A stretch of DNA of 64,000 nt. Source: Colwellia sp. 20A7 (GTDB lineage Bacteria; Pseudomonadota; Gammaproteobacteria; Enterobacterales; Alteromonadaceae). The notes under the pieces are model-generated. The model worked only from the letters and a program-made list of their open reading frames with translations. It was not told the DNA's origin and made no database searches. The stretch covers positions 4,464,001 through 4,528,000 of the forward strand of contig NZ_CP047130.1 of the NCBI RefSeq assembly GCF_009832865.1. Reading direction: 5' to 3'. Below are positions 56,521 to 64,000 of the stretch, piece by piece. Positions within the stretch are counted from its first letter, which is position 1, and the number at the start of each line of letters is the position of its first letter. The translations under genes were made by a program, and so were the position numbers.

Positions 56521-56539
56521 ATGAATGATAACTATTACT
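56521..56539. promoter_or_regulatory. Candidate Fur box upstream of the response regulator
   Basis: ATGAATGATAACTATTACT matches the Fur 19-base consensus at about 12 positions, with an unbroken AATGATAA core. It lies about 20 bases before the GTG start. If real, the regulator, kinase and receptor all respond to iron. Confidence 0.45.
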
Positions 56540-56755
56540 ATTTGTAACACTAATATTAATGTCTGTAAAAGTAAAAATAGATGAAATAACGGAAGTAAGC
56601 TTTTCTCCGCCGCTTAACTGTCACTTTCATATCCGCTTTACCCGGGTTTTCAATCACCACAACGTCGTTATTAGAGAAAGGACTTAAAGGGTTAACAGCA
56701 ATCACTGTCAGTAAAATACCTCAGACCACAATTAAACGTCTCTAATATTGATATT

Positions 56756-56808
56756 TACTTAGCTTGCTAAGTAAATTGATCGCTGTATAATACTTAGCAA
56801 GCTAAGTA
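56756..56808. promoter_or_regulatory. MarR operators and promoter
   Basis: Two perfect 18-base palindromes, TACTTAGCTTGCTAAGTA (56756-56773) and TACTTAGCAAGCTAAGTA (56791-56808), are centred 35 bases apart. A -10 TATAAT at 56786-56791 with a TTGCTA -35 at 56764 lies between and under them. Bound MarR dimers would block the promoter, as expected for autorepression. Confidence 0.8.
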
Positions 56809-56831
56809 TTATGAAAATTGTGAGAATTATT

Positions 56832-57314
56832 ATGTCAAAGCCACTACCTAATAAACAAAATGTCAATAATCCAAGCCTAGGTTGGTTGCTAAGTAGAGTA
56901 ACTCGTCTATGGCGTGGCGTTATATCTCAAGCAGTGAACCCCATGGAAATGACAGAAGCGAGATGGTCAGCGATGATGAATCTTAAAATGTTAGGAGAAG
57001 GGACTTCACAACATATGTTAGCTACCGAATTAGGTATAGAAATGCCTTCTTTAACCCGTACAGTTAACCAACTCGTTAATTTAAACTTAGTCGAACGACG
57101 TCCTCATCCAAGCGATGGTAGATGTCATTGTTTATGGTTTACCCCTGCAGGAAGTGAATGCATAGAAATGTTAACCGGTAGTGTAAACATGGTTCGCGCA
57201 GAGCTTACTAAAGGAATATCTAACGATGAACTCAACGCACTATTTAAGGTACTTCGCAAACTAGAACAAAACGCTTCTATTATGCTTAACAAATATCATG
57301 AAGGTGAGAAATAA
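56832..57314 (+). CDS. MarR-family transcriptional repressor
   Basis: A 160-residue winged-helix regulator (SLGWLLSRVTRLWRGVISQAVNPMEMTEARWSAMMNLKMLGEGTSQHMLATELGIEMPSLTRTVNQLVNLNLVERRPHPSDGRC), with the beta-wing RRPHPSDGRCHCLWFTPAG. The ATG at 56832 is taken because the promoter's start point at about 56798 leaves little leader for the ATG at 56811. It is autorepressed through twin palindromes and forms an operon with an HlyD protein (two bases away) and a DUF2955 transporter, so it probably controls efflux of an aromatic or similar compound. Confidence 0.9.
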   Translation: MSKPLPNKQNVNNPSLGWLLSRVTRLWRGVISQAVNPMEMTEARWSAMMNLKMLGEGTSQHMLATELGIEMPSLTRTVNQLVNLNLVERRPHPSDGRCHCLWFTPAGSECIEMLTGSVNMVRAELTKGISNDELNALFKVLRKLEQNASIMLNKYHEGEK

Positions 57315-57316
57315 CC

Positions 57317-58381
57317 ATGGCTCCAGATCAAATCTTTAAACGTTGGGTGCATGTTGCACTTGTCGTCTTTGCTATTTCTTTTGTCTATTTTTTATATGCC
57401 GATTTATGGATGCCGATTAGTACACAATCTAGAGTATTGCACCCTGTAGCAAATATTTCAGCCAAAGTGAATGGCCAAGTAAATAAGGTCTACATCAACA
57501 ATAATCAAAGCATACAACAAGGCCAGCTACTGTTTAGTTTAGATAAAGAACCTTATAAAATTGCTGTTGATAAAGCAAAATTAGCCTTAGAAAGTGTTGC
57601 CCAAACTAACCATCAATTAGACGCTGCGATTACCGCTGCACAAGCGATGGTAAAAGTATCAAAAGCCAATATTGACGAACTAAAACTAGAGGTAGAGCGA
57701 GTAGAACGTTTAATTAAATTGGATACCGTTTCTCGTCAACTTTATGATAAAATCATGTCTAATTATCAGTCGGCACTAGCTCAAGTAGACGCATCTAAAG
57801 CCGATGTATTGAAGCTTCAAACTCAACGAGGATACGCTGGCGGTAACAACTTACTCTTACGTCAAGCCGAAAACACCTTACAAAACGCTGAACTGCAATT
57901 AAGCTATACAGACGTACATTCAGCAGTCTCTGGCCGGGTAACCAATTTACAATTACAACCAGGAAAATATGCACAAGCCGGTAACCCTGTTGCTGCAATC
58001 GTGTTAAAAAAAGGTGACATTGTCGCTGATTTTCGGGAAAAATCATTAAGCAACGTGAAAATAGGCAATAAAGCCTCAATCGTATTTGACGCTTTGCCAG
58101 GTAAAGTATTCGCTGGCACAATAGTCGCCATTGATGCCGGAGTAAAAGACGGTCAACTAAATGCTGACGGCGTGCTTGCTGATCCTGTTAACTCAGACCG
58201 TTGGGTGCGCGATGCACAGTATATGCGTACTCATATAGCCATCACTGATCAGCCTACATTACTCGAAACGATGCCCTCTGGCGCCAGAGCGACGGTACAA
58301 TTACACCCAGGCGAAGGGCTGACGCATTGGTTAGGCAGCGCGCAAGCTTATATCATCAGTATCATTCATTACATCTACTAG
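57317..58381 (+). CDS. HlyD/EmrA-type membrane-fusion efflux protein
   Basis: A 354-residue periplasmic adaptor with one N-terminal transmembrane helix (about 13-30), a lipoyl-like half (VLHPVANISAKVNGQVNKVYINNNQSIQQGQLLFSLD), a coiled-coil hairpin (about 85-165) and the second lipoyl half (YTDVHSAVSGRVTNLQLQPGKYAQAGNPVAAIV). It should join an inner-membrane pump to an outer-membrane channel such as TolC. It sits between the MarR gene and a DUF2955 gene, a common AaeA/AaeB-like arrangement. Confidence 0.9.
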   Translation: MAPDQIFKRWVHVALVVFAISFVYFLYADLWMPISTQSRVLHPVANISAKVNGQVNKVYINNNQSIQQGQLLFSLDKEPYKIAVDKAKLALESVAQTNHQLDAAITAAQAMVKVSKANIDELKLEVERVERLIKLDTVSRQLYDKIMSNYQSALAQVDASKADVLKLQTQRGYAGGNNLLLRQAENTLQNAELQLSYTDVHSAVSGRVTNLQLQPGKYAQAGNPVAAIVLKKGDIVADFREKSLSNVKIGNKASIVFDALPGKVFAGTIVAIDAGVKDGQLNADGVLADPVNSDRWVRDAQYMRTHIAITDQPTLLETMPSGARATVQLHPGEGLTHWLGSAQAYIISIIHYIY

Positions 58382-58391
58382 TCGCAATATA

Positions 58392-59474
58392 ATGAAACGT
58401 ATCCTTAAAAAGCCCCTGTCTGGCGAAAGCAATATACTTAATCTTTCGCATAGAGCACTTACTGGCAACGAAATACAACAATGTTTACGGGTCGCTTTTG
58501 GTGCTACTTTAGGTTTCACTATTAGTAAATTAATGGACTGGAATTACGGCACCTTCTTTACTGTGTATCCGATGTTGTTATTGGGTTTAGTACCGGTACT
58601 CAATGCGCATATTATTCGTCAGTTTTTAGCAAATATGGCGGTAGCGAGCGTATTTATACTGCTAGTACACGGCATGATTGGTGACCAACCCATTCCCATG
58701 ACTATTGCTGTCTTTTTGATGTTCGCTTTTATGTTTCGATGCATGTCTCAAGGCCCTTATTTTTTATTTGGAGCCTTAGGCATCGTCAGTTTATCGGTGC
58801 AATTACATTTTGTTAGTTACAGTAACGTGTCAGCAAATGATCTCGTTATGTCAAACGCTACCGCCTGCATTTTAACGGTTTTTCTGGCCATTTTAATGCA
58901 TATAATATTTCCTGATGTGGAAGGCAGAGGCAAACCTCCTATTGTTAATAAACCGAAAAGTAACAGTCGTCACGAAGTTATTTTGGCCGCAACTGTCGCA
59001 ACCTTATCTTTTGTTGTTTTTCAGGTACTCGATTTACAAGACTCGCTATCAGCACAAGTTTCTTCGGTATTAATTTTATTTCCTCTTAACTGGTACGGCG
59101 CTGGTCGTGCGGCACTAAACCGAGCAATTGGTACACTAGTAGGATGTAATGTTGGATTAGCTTGGCAACTGATATTACTGCAACATTCCGGTATTTTATG
59201 GTTTGTTAGCATCGCTCTGTGGATTAGTATCATGCTATTTGCGCGTTACCATGCCCTCGAAGGCGGCGGCTCTGGTGCAGGGTTTGGCGCAATGACAACC
59301 ATGGGGATTTTATTTGGTCAATATTTAACGCCACAGCAAGACTTAGTGTATAACAGCCTATACCGTTTTACTTCGGTGTCTGTTTCTGTGGGATTAACAT
59401 TAATAGTTGTCTACTTAATGCACCGACTGCTAAATAAATTTGTCAGTACTCGATTTGTGCTAGATCAGCCATAA
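58392..59474 (+). CDS. DUF2955 inner-membrane transporter (FUSC/AaeB-like)
   Basis: A 360-residue multi-helix membrane protein, likely with about ten segments (for example MDWNYGTFFTVYPMLLLGLVPVLNAHIIRQFLANMAVASVFILLVHG and ALGIVSLSVQLHFVSY). Two halves, each of five helices, separated by a soluble linker (about 175-195), match DUF2955 proteins. It is the inner-membrane pump paired with the HlyD protein ten bases upstream. The substrate is unknown, possibly an organic acid. The operon is MarR-controlled. Confidence 0.85.
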   Translation: MKRILKKPLSGESNILNLSHRALTGNEIQQCLRVAFGATLGFTISKLMDWNYGTFFTVYPMLLLGLVPVLNAHIIRQFLANMAVASVFILLVHGMIGDQPIPMTIAVFLMFAFMFRCMSQGPYFLFGALGIVSLSVQLHFVSYSNVSANDLVMSNATACILTVFLAILMHIIFPDVEGRGKPPIVNKPKSNSRHEVILAATVATLSFVVFQVLDLQDSLSAQVSSVLILFPLNWYGAGRAALNRAIGTLVGCNVGLAWQLILLQHSGILWFVSIALWISIMLFARYHALEGGGSGAGFGAMTTMGILFGQYLTPQQDLVYNSLYRFTSVSVSVGLTLIVVYLMHRLLNKFVSTRFVLDQP

Positions 59475-59512
59475 TTAAAAACTCACGTTTTCAGGAATCG
59501 TTTATTAAATTT

Positions 59513-59732
59513 CTAATGACTCACTGTTTTTGAAAATACATTGATAACAACGGCTTACACCAAAATCAGCAGCATTCCTATTATTGCCGGTAAGTCTAGT
59601 ATTTGTTTATACAATTATTGAGGCAATTAAGACTATACCCATTCCCGCCCAGATAGCATACGCGATACCTATTGGAACCGTTTTAAGTACAAGCGAAAGG
59701 AAATAGAATACAACCACATAACCCACTACTGC
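59513..59732 (-). pseudogene. Decayed SMR drug/quaternary-ammonium efflux gene (EmrE-like)
   Basis: The minus strand (59607-59732) translates to 41 residues that match the mid-part of EmrE-type proteins, including [20 protein letters not shown], then a stop. In another frame the next part (59513-59606) reads KQILDLPAIIGMLLIL, a stop, then AVVINVFSKTVSH, as in the SMR C-terminus. So there is at least one frameshift and one extra stop. The first 38 or so residues are missing, and a MITE remnant sits right where they should begin. The gene is not functional. Confidence 0.85.
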
Positions 59733-59735
59733 GTT

Positions 59736-59837
59736 CTTTATTTAATAATTAGAACAACTAGTTATTAAAATAAATGCTTTTATTTGGCCGTTTTTCCTGC
59801 GTATAAAGTAGATCACTTAATTAATGAAACTGGTATA
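59736..59837. mobile_element. Partial MITE copy that truncates the SMR pseudogene
   Basis: From TTATTTAATAAT through AGAACAACTAGTT to CACTTAATTAATGAAAC and GGTATAA this matches the right two-thirds of the element at 29132-29284. The left end is missing. Its left edge is within a few bases of where SMR coding similarity stops, so its arrival may have broken that gene. The rest of the 59838-59957 gap holds only the cyoE terminator. Confidence 0.6.
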
Positions 59838-59878
59838 AACAATAACGTTAACGTTACCTAATGCACAGTTTGTTATAC

Positions 59879-59921
59879 AAAAAAACCTAACTTAATGTAT
59901 CGAAACAAATTAAGTTAGGTT
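59879..59921 (-). terminator. Terminator of the cyo operon
   Basis: AACCTAACTTAAT (59884-59896) pairs perfectly with ATTAAGTTAGGTT (59909-59921), and on the minus strand a run of seven T residues follows (59879-59885). It lies about 40 bases after the cyoE stop. Confidence 0.85.
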
Positions 59922-59957
59922 TAGTTTTTGCTCATCATTCAATTTATTTTATAGCAC

Positions 59958-60836
59958 TTAATAAGTTACATACGGCGTCATACCTTGATAATCAACTGCC
60001 ATTGCAATGCTTAATGCCGTAATATTAATAATTGAAAACGCAAATACCTGACGCGCCCAACCAACAATATCGATATCACGACGATATCCGCGCAAAGCCA
60101 TAAGTAACCACCAAAAACTGGTTGTACAGGCAACTGCCATAAAGGCTGCCCCGGTAAAACCACCAATAGGTAATAACATAACAACAAGCGCATATATTGC
60201 AATGTACATAACAATGTGATGTTTCGCTTTATCGATACCCTGTGACACTGGTAATACTGGAATATTAGCCGCTTGATAATCTTTAAAGCGGAAGATGGCA
60301 ATTGCATACGAGTGCGGCATTTGCCATAAACAGAACATCACTAATAAAATTAAGGCTTGCATATCAAACGTTCCCGTTACCGCACAGTAGCCAACAACAG
60401 GCGGAACCGCACCTGAAAGACTACCGACAAAAGTACCGTAAACAGAATTACGCTTCATATATAGGCTGTAAACACCGACATAGATAAAGTAACCAAAAGC
60501 TGCAAAAAACACAGCCACAGGCGTTGTATAGGCGATTAATAAACCAAAGCCAATAATCCCTAATACAACTCCATGACTTAATGCTGTGATAGCAGACATT
60601 TCGCCAGTAACTGTCACGCGTTTACGGGTTCGAGCCATGATGATATCTATATCTCTATCAATCACGTTATTAATGGCACAACCCGAAGCAATGACAAACG
60701 ATAAACCACTCAGGGTTGCAGCCATTAACCAAGGGTCAACAACGCCCCGAGAAGCTAATAAAAAACCACCTGCTACGCTGATGAAATTCCCCATAATAAT
60801 GCCCGGTTTAGTCACACTTAAATACCGACGAAACAT
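59958..60836 (-). CDS. cyoE: Protoheme IX farnesyltransferase CyoE
   Basis: A 292-residue UbiA-family membrane enzyme that makes haem O by adding a farnesyl group to haem B for cytochrome bo3. The motif [21 protein letters not shown] (about 62-82) carries the two Asp clusters that bind Mg-diphosphate. Nine or so membrane helices follow. The ATG at 60836 follows an AGAGAGG site; the longer frame from 60857 is rejected. It is the last gene of the cyo operon. Confidence 0.95.
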   Translation of the reverse strand: MFRRYLSVTKPGIIMGNFISVAGGFLLASRGVVDPWLMAATLSGLSFVIASGCAINNVIDRDIDIIMARTRKRVTVTGEMSAITALSHGVVLGIIGFGLLIAYTTPVAVFFAAFGYFIYVGVYSLYMKRNSVYGTFVGSLSGAVPPVVGYCAVTGTFDMQALILLVMFCLWQMPHSYAIAIFRFKDYQAANIPVLPVSQGIDKAKHHIVMYIAIYALVVMLLPIGGFTGAAFMAVACTTSFWWLLMALRGYRRDIDIVGWARQVFAFSIINITALSIAMAVDYQGMTPYVTY

Positions 60837-60870
60837 ATTAACCTCTCTTAACAACATTTATTAGCTGCAA

Positions 60871-61200
60871 TTAGTACATCATCATTGCGTTGGATGCGTA
60901 AATAATCCAAACAGATAACCCAACCACCATAATGATAATGAGCGCACTGAACAGAAACGAGAAACTACTTGCTCGTCCATCTTCAGTGATAAAGTTAAGA
61001 TGTAAAAAATACTTCAAATGCACGAAAATTTGGATGATAGCTAAACTGACAATACTCCACAGTGTCGTCACTTTTGAATAATCGCCACTCATCACTAGAT
61101 AAAATGGAATCGCGGTTAAGATAATCGATAATACAAAACCTATTAGGTAACTTTTAACGTTACCGTGCGATGCATCATGATGTGTTTCATTATTGCTCAT
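60871..61200 (-). CDS. cyoD: Cytochrome bo3 oxidase subunit IV CyoD
   Basis: A 109-residue three-helix subunit with family signature GNVKSYLIGFVLSIILTAIPF and IQIFVHLKYFLHLN. The start at 61200 overlaps the cyoC stop (TAATG), a coupled junction; the longer frame lies in cyoC. It assists assembly of the oxidase. Length matches E. coli CyoD. Confidence 0.95.
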   Translation of the reverse strand: MSNNETHHDASHGNVKSYLIGFVLSIILTAIPFYLVMSGDYSKVTTLWSIVSLAIIQIFVHLKYFLHLNFITEDGRASSFSFLFSALIIIMVVGLSVWIIYASNAMMMY

Positions 61201-61817
61201 TACATTGCCCCCATTAAATAAACAACCGTAAATACGCAGATCCATACAATATCTAAAAAATGCCAAAATAAGCTTAAACAACTTAAACGGGTGACCGTCG
61301 CTTTACCTAAGCCACGACGAGCAACTTCTATCATCATAATGGTCATCCAAATTAACCCAGCGGTTACGTGTAAACCATGTAAGCCAACTAAGGCGAAAAA
61401 TGAACTCAGAAAAGCACTTTGCTGTGGACCATTACCGTGTGCAATTAAATGCTGGAATTCATAAATTTCCATTCCAATAAATACCGCACCCAAACAAAAA
61501 GTAATCGCTAAGAATACTAATGTCAGGGCTTTCTTTTGGCTATGGGCTGCAATCATTGCAAAACCAAACGTAATACTACTTACCAATAAAGCAGCTGTTT
61601 CAATCGCGACAAAATCTAATTCGAAAATATCTTTACCAGAAACGCCCCCCGCCGTGTTCATAAATAACACGGCATAAGTCGCAAAGAATGAGGCAAATAA
61701 TAGGCAATCAGTCATTAAATATAACCAAAAACCAAAGACAGTATCACCCGAAGTGTCATGATGTTCATGTACTGGGTGTGTTGATACCGCGTCTACGTTT
61801 ACAGAAAGTGTACTCAT
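61200..61817 (-). CDS. cyoC: Cytochrome bo3 oxidase subunit III CyoC
   Basis: A 205-residue five-helix membrane subunit with HxxxTxxxTxxG-like signature [45 protein letters not shown], and [26 protein letters not shown]. It starts by a four-base overlap with the cyoB stop and ends overlapping cyoD. It has the expected length and place in the operon. Confidence 0.95.
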   Translation of the reverse strand: MSTLSVNVDAVSTHPVHEHHDTSGDTVFGFWLYLMTDCLLFASFFATYAVLFMNTAGGVSGKDIFELDFVAIETAALLVSSITFGFAMIAAHSQKKALTLVFLAITFCLGAVFIGMEIYEFQHLIAHGNGPQQSAFLSSFFALVGLHGLHVTAGLIWMTIMMIEVARRGLGKATVTRLSCLSLFWHFLDIVWICVFTVVYLMGAM

Positions 61818-63803
61818 GCTTTTACTCCTTCACGACCACTTAAATTATAAGCTTGTTCAGTTTTTGCTATTTCTTCAGGTTGTACATAATAGTCAACATC
61901 ATTGCTATAGCAACGTTTAATAAATACGCTAATAGCGCCAACAAGCCCAACAATAGCCAACCACCAAATATGCCAAATCATTGCAAAACAGAACACAGAT
62001 AAGGTTGCTCCCATGAATACACCCGCTGATGTATTTTTAGGCATATGTATTGGGCTATAACTTGTTTTACCTTGATAATGCAGACCTTTTTCTTTCATAT
62101 CAGTCCATGCGTCAATATCATCAACATGCGGAATTTCAGCAAAGTTATACGCTTGTGGTGGCGATGACGTTGCCCACTCAAGTGTGTGGCCGTTCCATGG
62201 ATCACCCGTTTTGTCATCTAACACTTCGCGATCTCTAAAGCTCACATACAATTGAATAACTTGCGCAATGATGCCAAACATAATAATCACGGCACCTACC
62301 GCTGCAATATATAACCAAATATTCCAATCTGGATTATTAGTGTGGTTTAAACGACGTGTCATCCCTAAGAAACCCAATACATATAACGGCATGAAAGCAA
62401 CAAAGAAACCAACGATCCAGCACCAAAATGACACTTTTCCCCAGTATTCATTGAGCTTAAAGCCCATGGCTTTCGGGGAACCAAAATGCAAAACCAGCAA
62501 GGTAACCAAATACTGCACCACCAATAATAGTGTTATGAAAATGCGCAATGAGGAACAAACTGTTATGCAGCACATAATCGGCACCAGGAATAGCTAACAA
62601 TACGCCTGTCATACCACCAACAGTGAAGGTCACCATAAAGCCAATAGTCCACAATACAGGTACTGTGATACGTAAACGGCCACGATAAATGGTAAATAAC
62701 CAGTTGAAGAGTTTAACCCCCGTTGGAACAGCAATAATCATAGTCATTACACCAAAAAATGCATTAACGTTGGCGCTTGAACCCATAGTGAAGAAATGAT
62801 GCAACCAAACAATAAAGCCTAAAATTGAAATAGCACCACTTGCATAAATCATTGATTTATAGCCGAATAAACGTTTACTAGTAAAGGTAGAGATAACTTC
62901 AGAGAAAACACCAAAAGCAGGTAATACTAAAATATAAACTTCAGGATGACCCCACGCCCAAAACAAATTAATGTACATCATGGCGTTACCGCCACCATCA
63001 TTAGTGAAAAAATGAAAATCCATGTATCGATCAAGCGTTAACATCGCTAATACTGCGGTTAAAATTGGGAATGATGCGGCAATTAATATGTTTGCCCAAG
63101 TACAGGTCCAAGTGAAAATAGGCATTTTCATTAGTGTCATACCTGGTGCACGCATTTTAAACACGGTGACTAAAAAGTTAACCGCCGTTAATAGTGTTCC
63201 CAGCCCAGATATCTGCAAGGCCCAAATATAATAATCGACCCCCACCCCAGGGCTAAAACTCAACTCCGACAGTGGTGGATAAGCAACCCAACCTGTTTTA
63301 GCAAATTCACCAAAAACTAGTGAAAGATTAATTAATATTGCACCACTAGCGGTTAACCAAAAGCTCAAATTATTAAGAAAGGGGAATGCCACATCACGCG
63401 CACCAATTTGTAATGGCAAAACGATATTCATTAAACCAACCATAAATGGCATTGCCATAAAGATGATCATAATGACACCATGCGCCGTGAAAATTTGGTC
63501 ATAATGTTCAGGGGGCAGATAACCTGCAGCACCACTCGTTGCAAGTGCTAACTGCGCTCGCATCATAATGGCATCACTAAAACCACGAAACAGCATAATT
63601 AAAGCAAGTAAAATGTACATAACGCCTAAACGTTTATGGTCAACCGAGGTGATCCATTCTCGCCACAATATCCCCCATTTTTTATACTTTGTAATAAGCG
63701 CAAAAAGAACAAGCCCTACAAATACAATGACAGCCATAGTAACCATAATAATGGGTTCATGAAATGGAATGGCATCTAACGTTAAATTACCTAAAAATGG
63801 CAT
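61814..63803 (-). pseudogene. cyoB: Cytochrome bo3 oxidase subunit I cyoB, frameshifted in this sequence
   Basis: The haem-copper catalytic subunit, which reduces oxygen and pumps protons. The N-terminal part (63803-62457, 448 codons) has [17 protein letters not shown] and [10 protein letters not shown], which hold the haem and copper ligands. The remaining part (from about 62476 on in another frame) begins [18 protein letters not shown] and ends in the family C-terminus. The join is a run of GGGG at 62475-62478 (CCCC on the coding strand): removing one base restores one frame of about 662 residues, the CyoB length. The rest of the operon is intact. This is either a real mutation or a sequencing error; the truncated protein would lack its last helices. 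Confidence 0.85.
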
Positions 63804-63805
63804 AG

Positions 63806-64000
63806 TTATTCCTCGCCTTGGATGTGAGATGATTGCGCTGGATGTTTATCCATTTTATGTTCCATTTTTTTCATACCGGTCATGTCTTTCATACCTGACA
63901 TGCCTGCCATATATTTCATAATAATGGTATGGAACAAGTCTTTTTCAACATCGCCATAGTAGCTTACAGGGTTGTTTTCACTGGCTTTGGCTAACTCATA
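63806..64000 (-). CDS. cyoA: Cytochrome bo3 oxidase subunit II CyoA, C-terminal 64 residues
   Basis: The minus strand from the window edge reads [23 protein letters not shown] and then a Met-rich tail, [20 protein letters not shown], to a stop at 63806, just before cyoB. This matches the C-terminal end of CyoA, with YELAKPSEN in E. coli. The Met/His-rich tail is longer or more Met-rich than usual and could bind copper. The rest of the gene lies outside the window. Confidence 0.88.
   Translation of the reverse strand, partial: YELAKASENNPVSYYGDVEKDLFHTIIMKYMAGMSGMKDMTGMKKMEHKMDKHPAQSSHIQGEE

Overview
The window is AT-rich chromosomal DNA from a marine gammaproteobacterium, most likely an alteromonad of the Colwellia/Thalassotalea kind. 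This is inferred from protein character and from the ftsY-ftsE-ftsX-rpoH block, the nearby rsmD, the cyoABCDE operon, abundant TonB receptors and YHYH/SapC-type proteins; no rRNA or tRNA gene was seen to confirm it.

Region 1 (about 0.1-12 kb) is an accessory island. Two related 207-residue tyrosine recombinases point toward each other around a TetR-controlled haloalkane dehalogenase operon. They are followed by a secreted DNase I-like nuclease, a small membrane protein plus a DUF2971 protein, and a tight three-gene envelope operon: an OmpA-domain lipoprotein, a five-helix membrane protein and a secreted VWA-like protein. At least four families of short dispersed repeats sit between these modules, as if they were cassettes. 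The three-gene operon is the best candidate for an undescribed system; its function is unknown.

Region 2 (12-29 kb) holds signalling and stress genes: an MHYT-PAS-hybrid histidine kinase with an HD-GYP response regulator, TetR regulators with clear palindromic operators next to a SnoaL-like protein and a VOC/cupin pair, a YHYH lipoprotein, an S4 RNA-binding protein, a LuxR regulator, tyrosyl-tRNA synthetase, and a CMD/YghU pair behind a double operator.

Region 3 (29-41.7 kb) is core: rpoH, ftsX, ftsE and ftsY with a six-base microsatellite in its acidic region, then rsmD, a serine hydrolase, a YjaG protein, SapC, and the formaldehyde pathway frmA-fghA beside a divergent LysR gene.

Region 4 (41.9-50 kb) looks like a zinc-limitation island: a His-rich ZnuD-like receptor, a His-rich AztD-like lipoprotein, Zur, a putative metalloprotease, and a COG0523 GTPase with a DUF1826 partner. 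Candidate Zur boxes lie upstream of the receptor and of the GTPase.

Region 5 (50-59.5 kb) has an exported haloacid dehalogenase, an MTHFR-like protein, a two-component system followed by a TonB receptor with Fur-like boxes, and a MarR-HlyD-DUF2955 efflux operon.

Region 6 (59.5-64 kb) contains a decayed SMR drug-efflux gene cut by a MITE remnant, then the cytochrome bo3 operon cyoABCDE on the minus strand. As read here, cyoB carries a one-base insertion that splits the frame, and cyoA runs off the window end.
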